This document shows, in pieces, positions 1-5,847 of a DNA stretch of 5,866 bases. A program made the position numbers and the translations under genes. Source of the DNA: CAYXXZ01 sp964469165 (lineage in GTDB: Bacteria; Pseudomonadota; Gammaproteobacteria; Pseudomonadales; Porticoccaceae); the NCBI GenBank assembly GCA_964469165.1, contig CAYXXZ010000138.1, positions 1-5,866 on the forward strand, written 5' to 3'. The notes beneath the pieces were generated by a model. It was not told the origin of the DNA. It saw only the letters and a list, made by a program, of their open reading frames with translations, and made no database searches. How positions within the stretch are numbered: position 1 is the stretch's first letter; each line of letters starts with the position of its first letter.

Positions 1-425
1 CGCAGGCCGAAGGCGATGGTGATGCAGTCGAAACTGTTGTCGGCAAAGGGCAGGTATTGCGCGTCCGCCTGGGTGTAGACGAGGTTGCCCGCCACGCCCT
101 TGTCGGTGAGCTTGTCGCGCCCCACGCGTAGCATGGAGTCGTTGATATCGGCCAGTACCACGAGGCCTTCGGCTCCGACGATGCGGGAAAACTTCGCTGC
201 CAGATCACCGGTGCCGCCGGCGATATCGAGCACTCGCTGGCCGGGACGGACGCTCGACATCTCGATAGTGAACTGCTTCCACAGGCGATGGACCCCGCCC
301 GACATGAGGTCGTTCATAAGGTCGTACTTGGCGGCGACGGAATGGAATACGCCGGCCACCAGGCCCTCCTTCTCCGTCGTGGGCACCTGTTTGAAACCGA
401 AATCGGTATTTTCTTTGCCGGACAT
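1..425 (-). CDS. ubiE: Ubiquinone/menaquinone biosynthesis C-methyltransferase UbiE, N-terminal part (cut by the window edge)
   Basis: This SAM-dependent methyltransferase adds the ring C-methyl group in ubiquinone and menaquinone synthesis, acting on membrane-bound prenylated quinone precursors. The visible 141 codons begin MSGKENTDFGFKQV. They carry the UbiE family signature at about residues 34-49 (YDLMND, then MSGG, then HRLW), which fits Y-D-x-M-N-x2-[LIVM]-S-x3-H-x2-W. The SAM-binding motif I follows at residues 66-75 (VLDIAGGTGD). An acidic ADIN motif lies at 92-95, and the fragment ends near IAFGLR. Family members are about 250 residues, so roughly 110 are missing past the left edge. 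The start at 425 is chosen from the usual N-terminus of the family and a modest AGGG site six bases upstream. The reading frame stays open upstream to about position 750, so gene callers could over-extend it (in-frame ATGs at 452 and 656). Identity is very secure; completeness cannot be judged. Confidence 0.96.
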   Translation of the reverse strand, partial: MSGKENTDFGFKQVPTTEKEGLVAGVFHSVAAKYDLMNDLMSGGVHRLWKQFTIEMSSVRPGQRVLDIAGGTGDLAAKFSRIVGAEGLVVLADINDSMLRVGRDKLTDKGVAGNLVYTQADAQYLPFADNSFDCITIAFGL

Positions 426-443
426 GGAACACCCTGAATGTGA

Positions 444-479
444 TTGGGGCATTGTACACCATGACGGGAGGCGGCTTAA
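444..479 (-). promoter_or_regulatory. Probable sigma70-type promoter of ubiE
   Basis: On the minus strand a good -10 hexamer, TACAAT, lies at 456-451. It is preceded by exactly 17 bases and a weak -35, TTAAGC, at 479-474 (three of six consensus bases). Transcription would start near 444, leaving a leader of about 19 bases before the ubiE ATG at 425. This is a pattern match only. It fits ubiE having its own promoter, separate from the metal-resistance cluster upstream. Confidence 0.45.
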
Positions 480-506
480 CGGAGATGTGCGACGCTCTGG
501 CCTCCC
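466..506. repeat. 7-bp inverted repeat upstream of ubiE
   Basis: GGGAGGC at 466-472 is an exact reverse complement of GCCTCCC at 500-506, with 27 bases between. The left arm ends just short of the putative ubiE -35 element (474-479), which falls inside the loop. A third related copy, GGGAGGG at 540-546, belongs to a 9-bp direct repeat GACGGGAGG (463-471 and 537-545). These could be regulator half-sites or chance matches in GC-rich DNA; nothing in the sequence decides. Confidence 0.3.
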
Positions 507-762
507 ATTAAAAGCGTCTCTCACCGTAGCTGAAAAGACGGGAGGGCACTGGGTATTTGTTTGCGATCTTGCAATGTCTCCGAGTTGCACGTTGCACGCG
601 AGCTGCTCAATCCAGTAATGGCGCGCTGGCCATACTGCGAGGTACGGGTAGTGCATCGGCAGTGGGGGTTCCCCGGCGTTTACGTGAAACCTGTGACTCA
701 GTCGAGCAACACCAGATCGCAAAATCGTAACCAGGCCCTTGGCACTCTTTCAAGGCTATGTT

Positions 763-1968
763 TCACATGCTGGGTGCCATGGCCCAGCCCGCCACGGCGG
801 CCGCCAGCACAACGCACACTGGCGGCAGGCGCCCGACGGTCAGCAGCCCAAACGCGGCGAGTGCCAGTCCGAAATCTGATCTGCTGTGGATGGCGGTGGT
901 CCATAGCGGGTCATACAGTGCTGACAGCAGGATGCCGACCACGCCCGCGTTGATGCCGGCCATTACCGTTTGTATGCCTGCGCGATAACGAAGGCTTTCC
1001 CAGAAAGGCAATGCCCCGACGAGTATGAGAAACGCTGGCAGGAAGATAACCCCCAGTAGCACCAGGCCGCCTATCCAGCCATGTAGAGGGCCGGACGCCA
1101 TCGCGCCGACATAGGCCGCAAACGTGAACAACGGTCCCGGCACAGCCTGCGCCGCGCCATAACCGGCAAGGAAATCGGCATTGCTCACCACGCCGGCGGG
1201 CACGACCGTCGCTTGCAGGAGTGGCAGCACGACGTGGCCGCCACCGAAGACCAGCGCGCCGGAGCGATAGACGCCTTCCAGCAATGCCATCGTGGAGGAG
1301 TCGTTGGCTGCGGCCCACAGCGGCAGCCCGATGAGTGGTATCACGAACAGTAGCAAAGCCACGGTGCCCAGCTTTCTGGAGACGGGATAGGCGTGGGTCC
1401 GGCCAACAGCCGGTTGTGTGACCTTCAGCGTCCAATGTCCCAGCAGTCCTGTGATGACGATGGCCGCGATCTGGCCCGCAGCCGAAGGCAGGAGCAAGGT
1501 CAGCAGTGCCGCCAGAATTGCCAGTCCTGCGCGGGGACGATCCGGGCAGAGCGACCTGGCCATGCCCCACACGGCTTGGGCCACAATGGCCACGGCAACC
1601 ACCTTGAGGCCATGTACCCAGCCACTCTCGGCCAGGGCGCGGTACTCGGTGATGCCGTATGCGAACAGGATCAACGCGATCGCCGAGGGCAGCGTGAACC
1701 CCACCCAGGCCGCTAATGCGCCCCTCCAGCCGGCGCGGCCCAGGCCGAGAGCCATGCCAACCTGGCTGCTGGCCGGTCCCGGCAGAAACTGACACAGCGC
1801 CACCAGATCGGTATAGCTGCGGTCGTCCAGCCAGCGGCGGCGCTCGACGAACTCGGTGCGGAAATAGCCCAGATGCGCAATCGGTCCGCCGAACGACGTC
1901 AGCCCCAGCCGTAGGAACACCAGAAAAACTTGCCAGGCACTATCGCGTGGCTCGGCCTCGGGCGACAT
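763..1968 (-). CDS. chrA: Chromate transporter ChrA (two-half, long-chain form)
   Basis: This inner-membrane protein of the CHR family exports chromate from the cytoplasm and so gives chromate resistance. From the chosen start it has 401 residues, typical of the long form that arose by duplication. The two halves carry matching motifs: SFGGP at 25-29 and LPGP at 62-65 in the first, FGGGH at 241-245 and VPGP at 276-279 in the second. Hydrophobic segments fill both halves. The linker around residues 182-200 is polar. The start at 1968 is preferred because AGAGGA lies ten bases upstream and the family-like sequence begins soon after (AWQVFLVFLRLGLTSFGGP). Upstream in-frame ATGs at 1989 and 2037 are possible; the latter would leave only 13 bp after acr3. 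The gene follows acr3 on the same strand, so co-transcription with the arsenic genes is likely but inferred. Some CHR proteins carry sulfate or have no proven chromate activity. Confidence 0.93.
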   Translation of the reverse strand: MSPEAEPRDSAWQVFLVFLRLGLTSFGGPIAHLGYFRTEFVERRRWLDDRSYTDLVALCQFLPGPASSQVGMALGLGRAGWRGALAAWVGFTLPSAIALILFAYGITEYRALAESGWVHGLKVVAVAIVAQAVWGMARSLCPDRPRAGLAILAALLTLLLPSAAGQIAAIVITGLLGHWTLKVTQPAVGRTHAYPVSRKLGTVALLLFVIPLIGLPLWAAANDSSTMALLEGVYRSGALVFGGGHVVLPLLQATVVPAGVVSNADFLAGYGAAQAVPGPLFTFAAYVGAMASGPLHGWIGGLVLLGVIFLPAFLILVGALPFWESLRYRAGIQTVMAGINAGVVGILLSALYDPLWTTAIHSRSDFGLALAAFGLLTVGRLPPVCVVLAAAVAGWAMAPSM

Positions 1969-2050
1969 CAGATGGGTTTCCTCTGGCATGCGGTTCGACG
2001 GCGCTTTACCGCTTTCCTTGCAGAGCGAAGGCTTCATGGTCAAACGCCAC

Positions 2051-3130
2051 TTATGGCTCGGTGGCGGCTGGTTCGGAATGGTGTTTATCGGCTCCAGCAT
2101 GGCTCGTGACGTGACCGCGCTCGTACCAGCCGCGCGAGCGGTTGACCAAGCGCACCACCAGCAGCATCGCCGGGACTTCGATCAGTACGCCGACCACGGT
2201 CGCCAGCGCCGCACCGGAATGGAAGCCGAACAAGCTGATGGCGGCAGCCACGGCCAGCTCGAAGAAGTTGCTTGCGCCGATCAACGCCGAGGGGCAGGCG
2301 ATACTGTGCTTTTCCCCGACCTTGCGGTTGAGCCAGTAGGCCAGACCGGAATTGAAGAGCACCTGGATCAGGATTGGCACCGCCAGCATCGCGATTACCA
2401 GCGGCTGGCGCAAGATGGCCTCGCCCTGGAAGGCGAACAGCAACACCAGTGTCAACAGCAGCGCGGTAATCGACAGCGGACCGATGCGTTCCAGTGTGCG
2501 GTCAAAGGCGGCTTGACCGCGGCGCATCAAGGCATGGCGCCAGAGCTGGGCGAGGATGACTGGAATGACGATGTAGAGCAGCACCGAGGTCAGTAGCGTA
2601 TCCCAGGGCACCGTGATCGACGACAGTCCCAGCAGCAGACCGACCATCGGTGCAAAGGCGAACACCATGATGGTGTCGTTCAGCGCCACTTGCGACAGTG
2701 TGAACACCGGATCGCCGCCGGTCAGTCGGCTCCAGACAAAGACCATTGCCGTGCACGGCGCTGCGGCGAGCAGGATCAAGCCGGCAATGTAACTGTCCAA
2801 TTGTTCGGCCGGCAGCCATGGGGAGAAAATATGGCGAATGAATAGCCAAGCCAGCAGTGCCATCGAAAAAGGCTTGACTGCCCAGTTGACGAACAGCGTG
2901 ACGCCAATGCCGCGCCATTGCTGCCTGACCTGGCCGAGTGCCCCGAAATCCACCTTCATCAGCATCGGCACGATCATGACCCAGATCAGCACGCCCAGTG
3001 GCAGATTGACCTGAGCGATCTCCAGCCGACCAAAGGCTTGGAACACGCCGGGCGCAAGCTGACCGAGCACGATGCCGGTGATGATGCACAACGCCACCCA
3101 TACGCTCAAATAACGCTCGAATACGCTCAT
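2051..3130 (-). CDS. arsB: Acr3-family arsenite efflux permease
   Basis: This membrane permease exports arsenite, the product of ArsC, and belongs to the Acr3 branch of the bile/arsenite/riboflavin transporter superfamily. It is unrelated in sequence to the classical E. coli-type ArsB, although annotation pipelines often use the symbol arsB; acr3 is the clearer name. The 359 residues are of normal family length and consist largely of hydrophobic helices. The two key family residues are present: Cys126 in APCTAMVF and Glu318 in GVLIEVPAM. The conserved GASNFFELAVA stretch is at 285-295. The tail after about residue 335 is hydrophilic and has four histidines. The start at 3130 has a GAGAG site seven bases upstream that overlaps the arsC stop codon, and only 10 bp separate the two genes, indicating tight coupling. 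Function as an arsenite exporter is well supported by both family and context. Confidence 0.96.
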   Translation of the reverse strand: MSVFERYLSVWVALCIITGIVLGQLAPGVFQAFGRLEIAQVNLPLGVLIWVMIVPMLMKVDFGALGQVRQQWRGIGVTLFVNWAVKPFSMALLAWLFIRHIFSPWLPAEQLDSYIAGLILLAAAPCTAMVFVWSRLTGGDPVFTLSQVALNDTIMVFAFAPMVGLLLGLSSITVPWDTLLTSVLLYIVIPVILAQLWRHALMRRGQAAFDRTLERIGPLSITALLLTLVLLFAFQGEAILRQPLVIAMLAVPILIQVLFNSGLAYWLNRKVGEKHSIACPSALIGASNFFELAVAAAISLFGFHSGAALATVVGVLIEVPAMLLVVRLVNRSRGWYERGHVTSHAGADKHHSEPAATEP

Positions 3131-3140
3131 GACATCACTC

Positions 3141-3635
3141 TCACTGGCGACCTATATCGCGCAGTTGCTGCTGCAGTGACATGGCGTCGAGGCTATGCAG
3201 TGGTAGTGATAGGAACAATTCGATGCGGCGCTTGAGGATCAAGGCTGCCTCGGAGAACGCCTTATGCTTCTGGAACTCGGTGCCTTCGACAGCTGCCGGA
3301 TCGGGCACACCCCAATGCGCGGTGACGGGTGTTCCCGGCCACACCGGGCAGGCTTCACCGGCCGCGCTGTCACAAACCGTAAAGATGAAATCAATTTCCG
3401 GAGCCCCGGGGGCGACGAACTCGTCCCAGCTCTTGCTGCGGTAACCGGTCGCTGGCAGGTGCAGTTTCTCCAGCGTGGCCAATGCCAGCGGATGCACTTC
3501 GCCCTTGGGCTGGCTGCCAGCCGAGTAGGCGTGGAAGCGCTCCTTGCCCAGAGTGTTGAGCAGGCCCTCGGCGAGGATGGAACGGGCCGAGTTGCCCGTG
3601 CAGATGAACAGCGTGTTGTAGATCGTGTCGGTCAT
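3141..3635 (-). CDS. arsC: Arsenate reductase ArsC, low-molecular-weight tyrosine-phosphatase type
   Basis: This cytoplasmic enzyme reduces arsenate to arsenite so that Acr3 can export it. The 164-residue protein starts MTDTIYNTLFICTGNSARS. Cys12 to Arg18 form the CX5R phosphatase loop that attacks arsenate. Cys88 (FTVCDSAAG) and Cys96 (EACPVWPG) are candidates for the two further redox cysteines of thioredoxin-coupled members, though glutathione/glutaredoxin-coupled relatives also exist. Asp112 in GVPDPAAVEG fits the acid loop. The start at 3635 is chosen because the phosphatase fold begins a few residues in, GAAGG lies nine bases upstream, and the ATG overlaps the arsR stop as ATGA. A 14-codon longer frame reaching 3677 lies wholly within arsR and is not needed. 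The two later cysteines are 8 residues apart, against 7 in the S. aureus plasmid enzyme, so the reductant cannot be assigned safely. Confidence 0.95.
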   Translation of the reverse strand: MTDTIYNTLFICTGNSARSILAEGLLNTLGKERFHAYSAGSQPKGEVHPLALATLEKLHLPATGYRSKSWDEFVAPGAPEIDFIFTVCDSAAGEACPVWPGTPVTAHWGVPDPAAVEGTEFQKHKAFSEAALILKRRIELFLSLPLHSLDAMSLQQQLRDIGRQ

Positions 3636-3964
3636 GGAAGTCGGCCTTCGTGATGTTGGGGAGTGGACATTTCGCAAACGCCGCCTTGGCAGCAGTGCTG
3701 GGTCAAATAGTCGATCAAGCCATTCATGTGGTCATATGCGGCGCGATAGATCAGATTGCGCCCCTGCTGCTCGATGGTGACGAGGTCGGCATGGGCCAGT
3801 TCCTTCAAGTGGAAGGACAGGGTGTTGCGGGCCACGCCGAGATGATCGGCCAGGACGCTGGGCGTGAGTCCTTCCGGGCCGGCGACAACCAGGACGCGGA
3901 AAGCGCGCAGCCGCTGAGGGTGGGCGAGGGCGCCGAGGGCAGAGATGGCTTGATTTTCGTTCAT
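3632..3964 (-). CDS. arsR: Arsenic-responsive repressor ArsR (ArsR/SmtB family)
   Basis: This small winged-helix repressor should bind the operator upstream of its own gene and release it when As(III) or Sb(III) binds. The protein has 110 residues. The helix-turn-helix lies at about 33-57 (LTPSVLADHLGVARNTLSFHLKEL), continuing into the beta wing near 60-75 (IEQQGRNLIYR). The classical ELCVCDLC metal site of the E. coli plasmid ArsR is absent. The only cysteines are Cys91, Cys92 and Cys97 near the C-terminus (HCCQGGVCEM), which resembles the C-terminal As(III) site of the Acidithiobacillus ferrooxidans type. It is the first gene of the cluster, and its stop overlaps the arsC start by ATGA, so translation is probably coupled. 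No clear ribosome binding site precedes the ATG at 3964. Homologs can respond to other thiophilic metals, but the arsenic context is strong. Confidence 0.95.
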   Translation of the reverse strand: MNENQAISALGALAHPQRLRAFRVLVVAGPEGLTPSVLADHLGVARNTLSFHLKELAHADLVTIEQQGRNLIYRAAYDHMNGLIDYLTQHCCQGGVCEMSTPQHHEGRLP

Positions 3965-4004
3965 GGTGTCGATGATACAACGATCGTTGAATTATTGAAA
4001 TATA
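3965..4004 (-). promoter_or_regulatory. Promoter region of the arsR-arsC-acr3(-chrA) cluster
   Basis: Two arrangements are possible on the minus strand. In one, TATCAT at 3977-3972 is the -10 and TTTCAA at 4000-3995 the -35, 17 bases apart. The palindrome then lies in the spacer and transcription would begin near 3965, almost at the arsR ATG. In the other, TATATT at 4004-3999 is the -10 (five of six consensus bases) with no good -35. This would give a leader of about 28 bases and put the palindrome just downstream of the start point. Either would allow repression by ArsR; the sequence alone does not choose between them. Confidence 0.45.
3978..3989. promoter_or_regulatory. Likely ArsR operator: perfect 12-bp palindrome
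   Basis: CAACGATCGTTG is its own reverse complement and lies 14 bases upstream of the arsR start. On the minus strand it sits in an AT-rich context with an added TTCAA direct repeat just upstream (TTCAATAATTCAA). ArsR/SmtB repressors bind imperfect AT-rich inverted repeats that overlap the promoter, and the position fits autoregulation. Assignment as the ArsR site is inference from position and symmetry. Confidence 0.6.
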
Positions 4005-4114
4005 AACAGGGTATGAAATCTATGTGTGTCCGGAATGTCCTCATCCGTTCACACTCGACTCACAGCAGTCTGCGACCACTCTCGAAACGGCTGTGTTGGT
4101 TTCGTCGTTCCTTT

Positions 4115-5836
4115 TTAAAACGTCTTCTGCCCCATATACCTTTCCCGTTTTTTGGGCTTGAGCCTGTCCAGGTCGACGATGATCAGGCCGTCCACGCAAT
4201 CGCCGAATGCCGGGTCGAGATTGAAGGTGGCGAATTGCACGCCATCCTGGTGGCAGATCTCCGGATACTGTTTATAGAGGGTGGGAACGCTCAGGTTCAT
4301 ATGGGACAGGCTGCCTTTGAGGCGCGTGAACTCTTCCTTGTAATCCACACCTGGAAACAGCTGCGCCAGTTCTTTGCGGCGCTCGGGGCGGATGGCGTAG
4401 GGCAGGGTGGCGCTGGCCAGTTTGTCCCGGGTCGGAAAGTGAACACTGTAAAAATAAACCAGCATTTCCATGGCGCACGCGGGGTAGCTGTTGCTGATAC
4501 TCAGCGGGCCGAACAGATAGCGGTAGTGGGGGTGGCGGCGCAGGAAGGCGCCGATGCCGTACCACAGGTAGTCGAGGCTGCGCTTGCCCCAGTATTTGGG
4601 CTGCACGAAGCTGCGCCCCAGTTCCAGGCCCTCGGCGAGATAGGGCGTCATGCCGTCGTGAAAGCGAAACAGCGTCGCGGAATAGAGACTGTCTTTGACA
4701 TCCGTATCGGGGCGCGGGCGGGCGTCGCAAAGGCGATACGCGCCGGCGATTTCCAGGGCCTGGTCGTCCCACAGGATGAGATGGAAATAGTGCTCGTCGT
4801 ATTTGTCGATGTCGCGTCGGCGGCCAGTGCCTTCGCCCACGGCGCGGAAAGACAGTTCGCGCAGGCGACCGATCTCCCGCATTAGGGTGGAGTCCGGCTC
4901 GTGGTGGTACAGGTAGATCTGCTTGCCGTCCTCGGTGGCGCCGAGCAGTTCGCAGCGGCGGATTTCCTCGCGCAGCAGTGCCCTGTTCTCGGGGTGGGCG
5001 ATGGCGGTTTCGGTGGAAAAGATGCCTTCCCGGTCGCGGCCGACGCGGTACACATGGCGGCGAAACAATTGGGCCTTTTCCGCCAGCGGCACGCCGAGGC
5101 GCTGGTAGCTCTCGGGGCTCACCGGCTCGCCGATGCGGATGTCGACACAGTTTTTTGCCTGCTTGAACATTTCCCGCACCAGCCACAGGGTGGAGATGGG
5201 GCGGGCGAGAAACGACAGGGCGTAGAACAGCGCGGAGTTGCGGCCGTCGACGAATACCGGCAGCACCGGCGCATTGCAGGAGGCGGCGATGCGCAGGAAG
5301 CCGCTGCGCCATTTACCGTCCATCACACCCTTGGGGCCGAAGCGCGACACTTCGCCGGCGGGGAATATGATCAGCGCCGCGTCATTTTTCAGATGCTGCT
5401 GAATGGCGTCGAGATTCTTGCGCGGCGTGTTGCCGCCCATGTTGTCCACCGGCAACAAAAGGTTGTGGAGCGGCTTGACGGTGGAAAGGATGTCGTTGGC
5501 AACCACCTTCACGTCGGGGCGCACGCGCCGCACCAGGTTGAGCAGTGCCAGGCCATCCAGCGAGCCGATGGGGTGGTTGGCAACGATGACCACCCGCCCG
5601 CGGGACGGAATGCGCTCCCGCTCGGTATCGCGCACCGCATAGCTGAACTGAAAATAATCGAGCACCTGCTCGACGAAATCGAAGCCCTTCAGGTGCGGGT
5701 AGGCCGCGGCAAACTGCTGGAACTCCTGTTCGTGAAACAGCATGCGCAGGATGCGGGCCAGCGGCCTGGCAAGCAGGGGGCGCTTGTGCCAGAAATTGGG
5801 GTAGCGATCCTGCAGAAAACTTTCGACATTGAGCAT
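4115..5836 (-). CDS. Fused PlsC-like / OlsB-like acyltransferase (OlsF-type ornithine lipid synthase candidate)
   Basis: This 573-residue protein joins two acyltransferase domains. The N-terminal domain (about 60-270) is PlsC-like, with the active-site motif ANHPIGSLDG at 86-95 and FPAGEVSRF at 158-166. The His-to-Asp spacing (His88, Asp94) is one residue longer than the usual HX4D, as I recall for the NHPxGxxDG subgroup. The C-terminal domain (about 305-500) resembles GNAT-type N-acyltransferases of the OlsB/putative-hemolysin kind: LRELSFR at 325-331, YDEHYFHL at 346-353, ELGRSFVQPKYWG at 405-417. Fused proteins of this order (OlsF) make ornithine lipids: the C-terminal part N-acylates ornithine and the N-terminal part adds the second acyl chain. 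The start at 5836 is fixed by GGAGGA five bases upstream. The amino acid substrate is inferred and could differ. It precedes the arsenic cluster on the same strand but has no evident functional link to it. Confidence 0.85.
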   Translation of the reverse strand: MLNVESFLQDRYPNFWHKRPLLARPLARILRMLFHEQEFQQFAAAYPHLKGFDFVEQVLDYFQFSYAVRDTERERIPSRGRVVIVANHPIGSLDGLALLNLVRRVRPDVKVVANDILSTVKPLHNLLLPVDNMGGNTPRKNLDAIQQHLKNDAALIIFPAGEVSRFGPKGVMDGKWRSGFLRIAASCNAPVLPVFVDGRNSALFYALSFLARPISTLWLVREMFKQAKNCVDIRIGEPVSPESYQRLGVPLAEKAQLFRRHVYRVGRDREGIFSTETAIAHPENRALLREEIRRCELLGATEDGKQIYLYHHEPDSTLMREIGRLRELSFRAVGEGTGRRRDIDKYDEHYFHLILWDDQALEIAGAYRLCDARPRPDTDVKDSLYSATLFRFHDGMTPYLAEGLELGRSFVQPKYWGKRSLDYLWYGIGAFLRRHPHYRYLFGPLSISNSYPACAMEMLVYFYSVHFPTRDKLASATLPYAIRPERRKELAQLFPGVDYKEEFTRLKGSLSHMNLSVPTLYKQYPEICHQDGVQFATFNLDPAFGDCVDGLIIVDLDRLKPKKRERYMGQKTF

Positions 5837-5841
5837 GGCTG

Positions 5842-5847
5842 TCCTCC
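5842..5847 (-). promoter_or_regulatory. Strong ribosome binding site of the fused acyltransferase gene
   Basis: The minus strand reads GGAGGA here, five bases before the ATG at 5836. It is the strongest Shine-Dalgarno match in the window and fixes the start. An ATG overlapping it at 5849 opens a different frame and is not used. Confidence 0.75.

Larger units (their letters stand above)
426..762. other. Intergenic stretch between chrA and ubiE without a convincing gene
   Basis: I see no recognisable gene, RNA gene or mobile-element remnant here. The stretch contains the probable ubiE promoter. It also holds a 7-bp inverted repeat GGGAGGC/GCCTCCC (466-472 and 500-506), a 9-bp direct repeat GACGGGAGG (463-471 and 537-545), and a tandem GTTGCAC pair (584-597). 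No strong intrinsic terminator for chrA was found: the hairpins present have short stems and lack a convincing T-run. The ubiE frame is open through most of it on the minus strand, but the translation does not resemble any family I know and does not look like a real N-terminal extension. Confidence 0.6.
3965..4114. other. Intergenic stretch between the fused acyltransferase and arsR
   Basis: The 150 bases contain the arsR operator and promoter elements at the arsR end, and nothing recognisable nearer the acyltransferase stop. A 6-bp inverted repeat CGAAAC/GTTTCG lies at about 4083-4104, 10 bp after the acyltransferase stop in the direction of transcription. It lacks a following T-run on the minus strand, so it is not a convincing terminator. 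Read-through into the arsenic cluster cannot be excluded. Confidence 0.5.

Noticed and set aside
515..540. Hairpin CGTCT/AGACG followed by CTTTT on the minus strand as a chrA terminator
   Set aside because: A 5-bp stem with a 16-base loop, more than 220 bases after the chrA stop, is too weak to call.
85..618. 177-codon plus-strand open frame opposite ubiE
   Set aside because: It is antisense to the UbiE signature and SAM motifs, and its composition is low-complexity and Ser/Thr/Pro/Arg-rich.
740..779. Inverted repeat TGGCAC/GTGCCA around the end of chrA as a terminator
   Set aside because: The stem is only 6 bp, the loop is 28 bases, it overlaps chrA codons and no T-run follows.
1988..2596. 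202-codon plus-strand open frame across the acr3-chrA junction
   Set aside because: It is antisense to well-supported acr3. Its glutamine- and histidine-rich composition is typical of a shadow frame in GC-rich DNA.
690..4075. Possible cassette-flanking inverted repeat: CTGTGACTCAGTCGAG on the left (plus strand, near 690-705) and CTGTGAGTCGAG on the right (minus strand, near 4055-4072)
   Set aside because: The match needs a 4-base gap, involves only 12 bases and has no adjoining transposase or target duplication, so chance is a sufficient explanation.
3650..4885. Long 411-codon plus-strand open frame
   Set aside because: It runs antisense through arsR, the intergenic operator region and the C-terminal half of the fused acyltransferase. 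All of these have clear family motifs on the minus strand, and the antisense product has no recognisable domain.
4272..5312. 346-codon minus-strand frame inside the acyltransferase
   Set aside because: It is an out-of-frame shadow rich in Arg and Pro, while the overlapping frame encodes both catalytic motifs without interruption.
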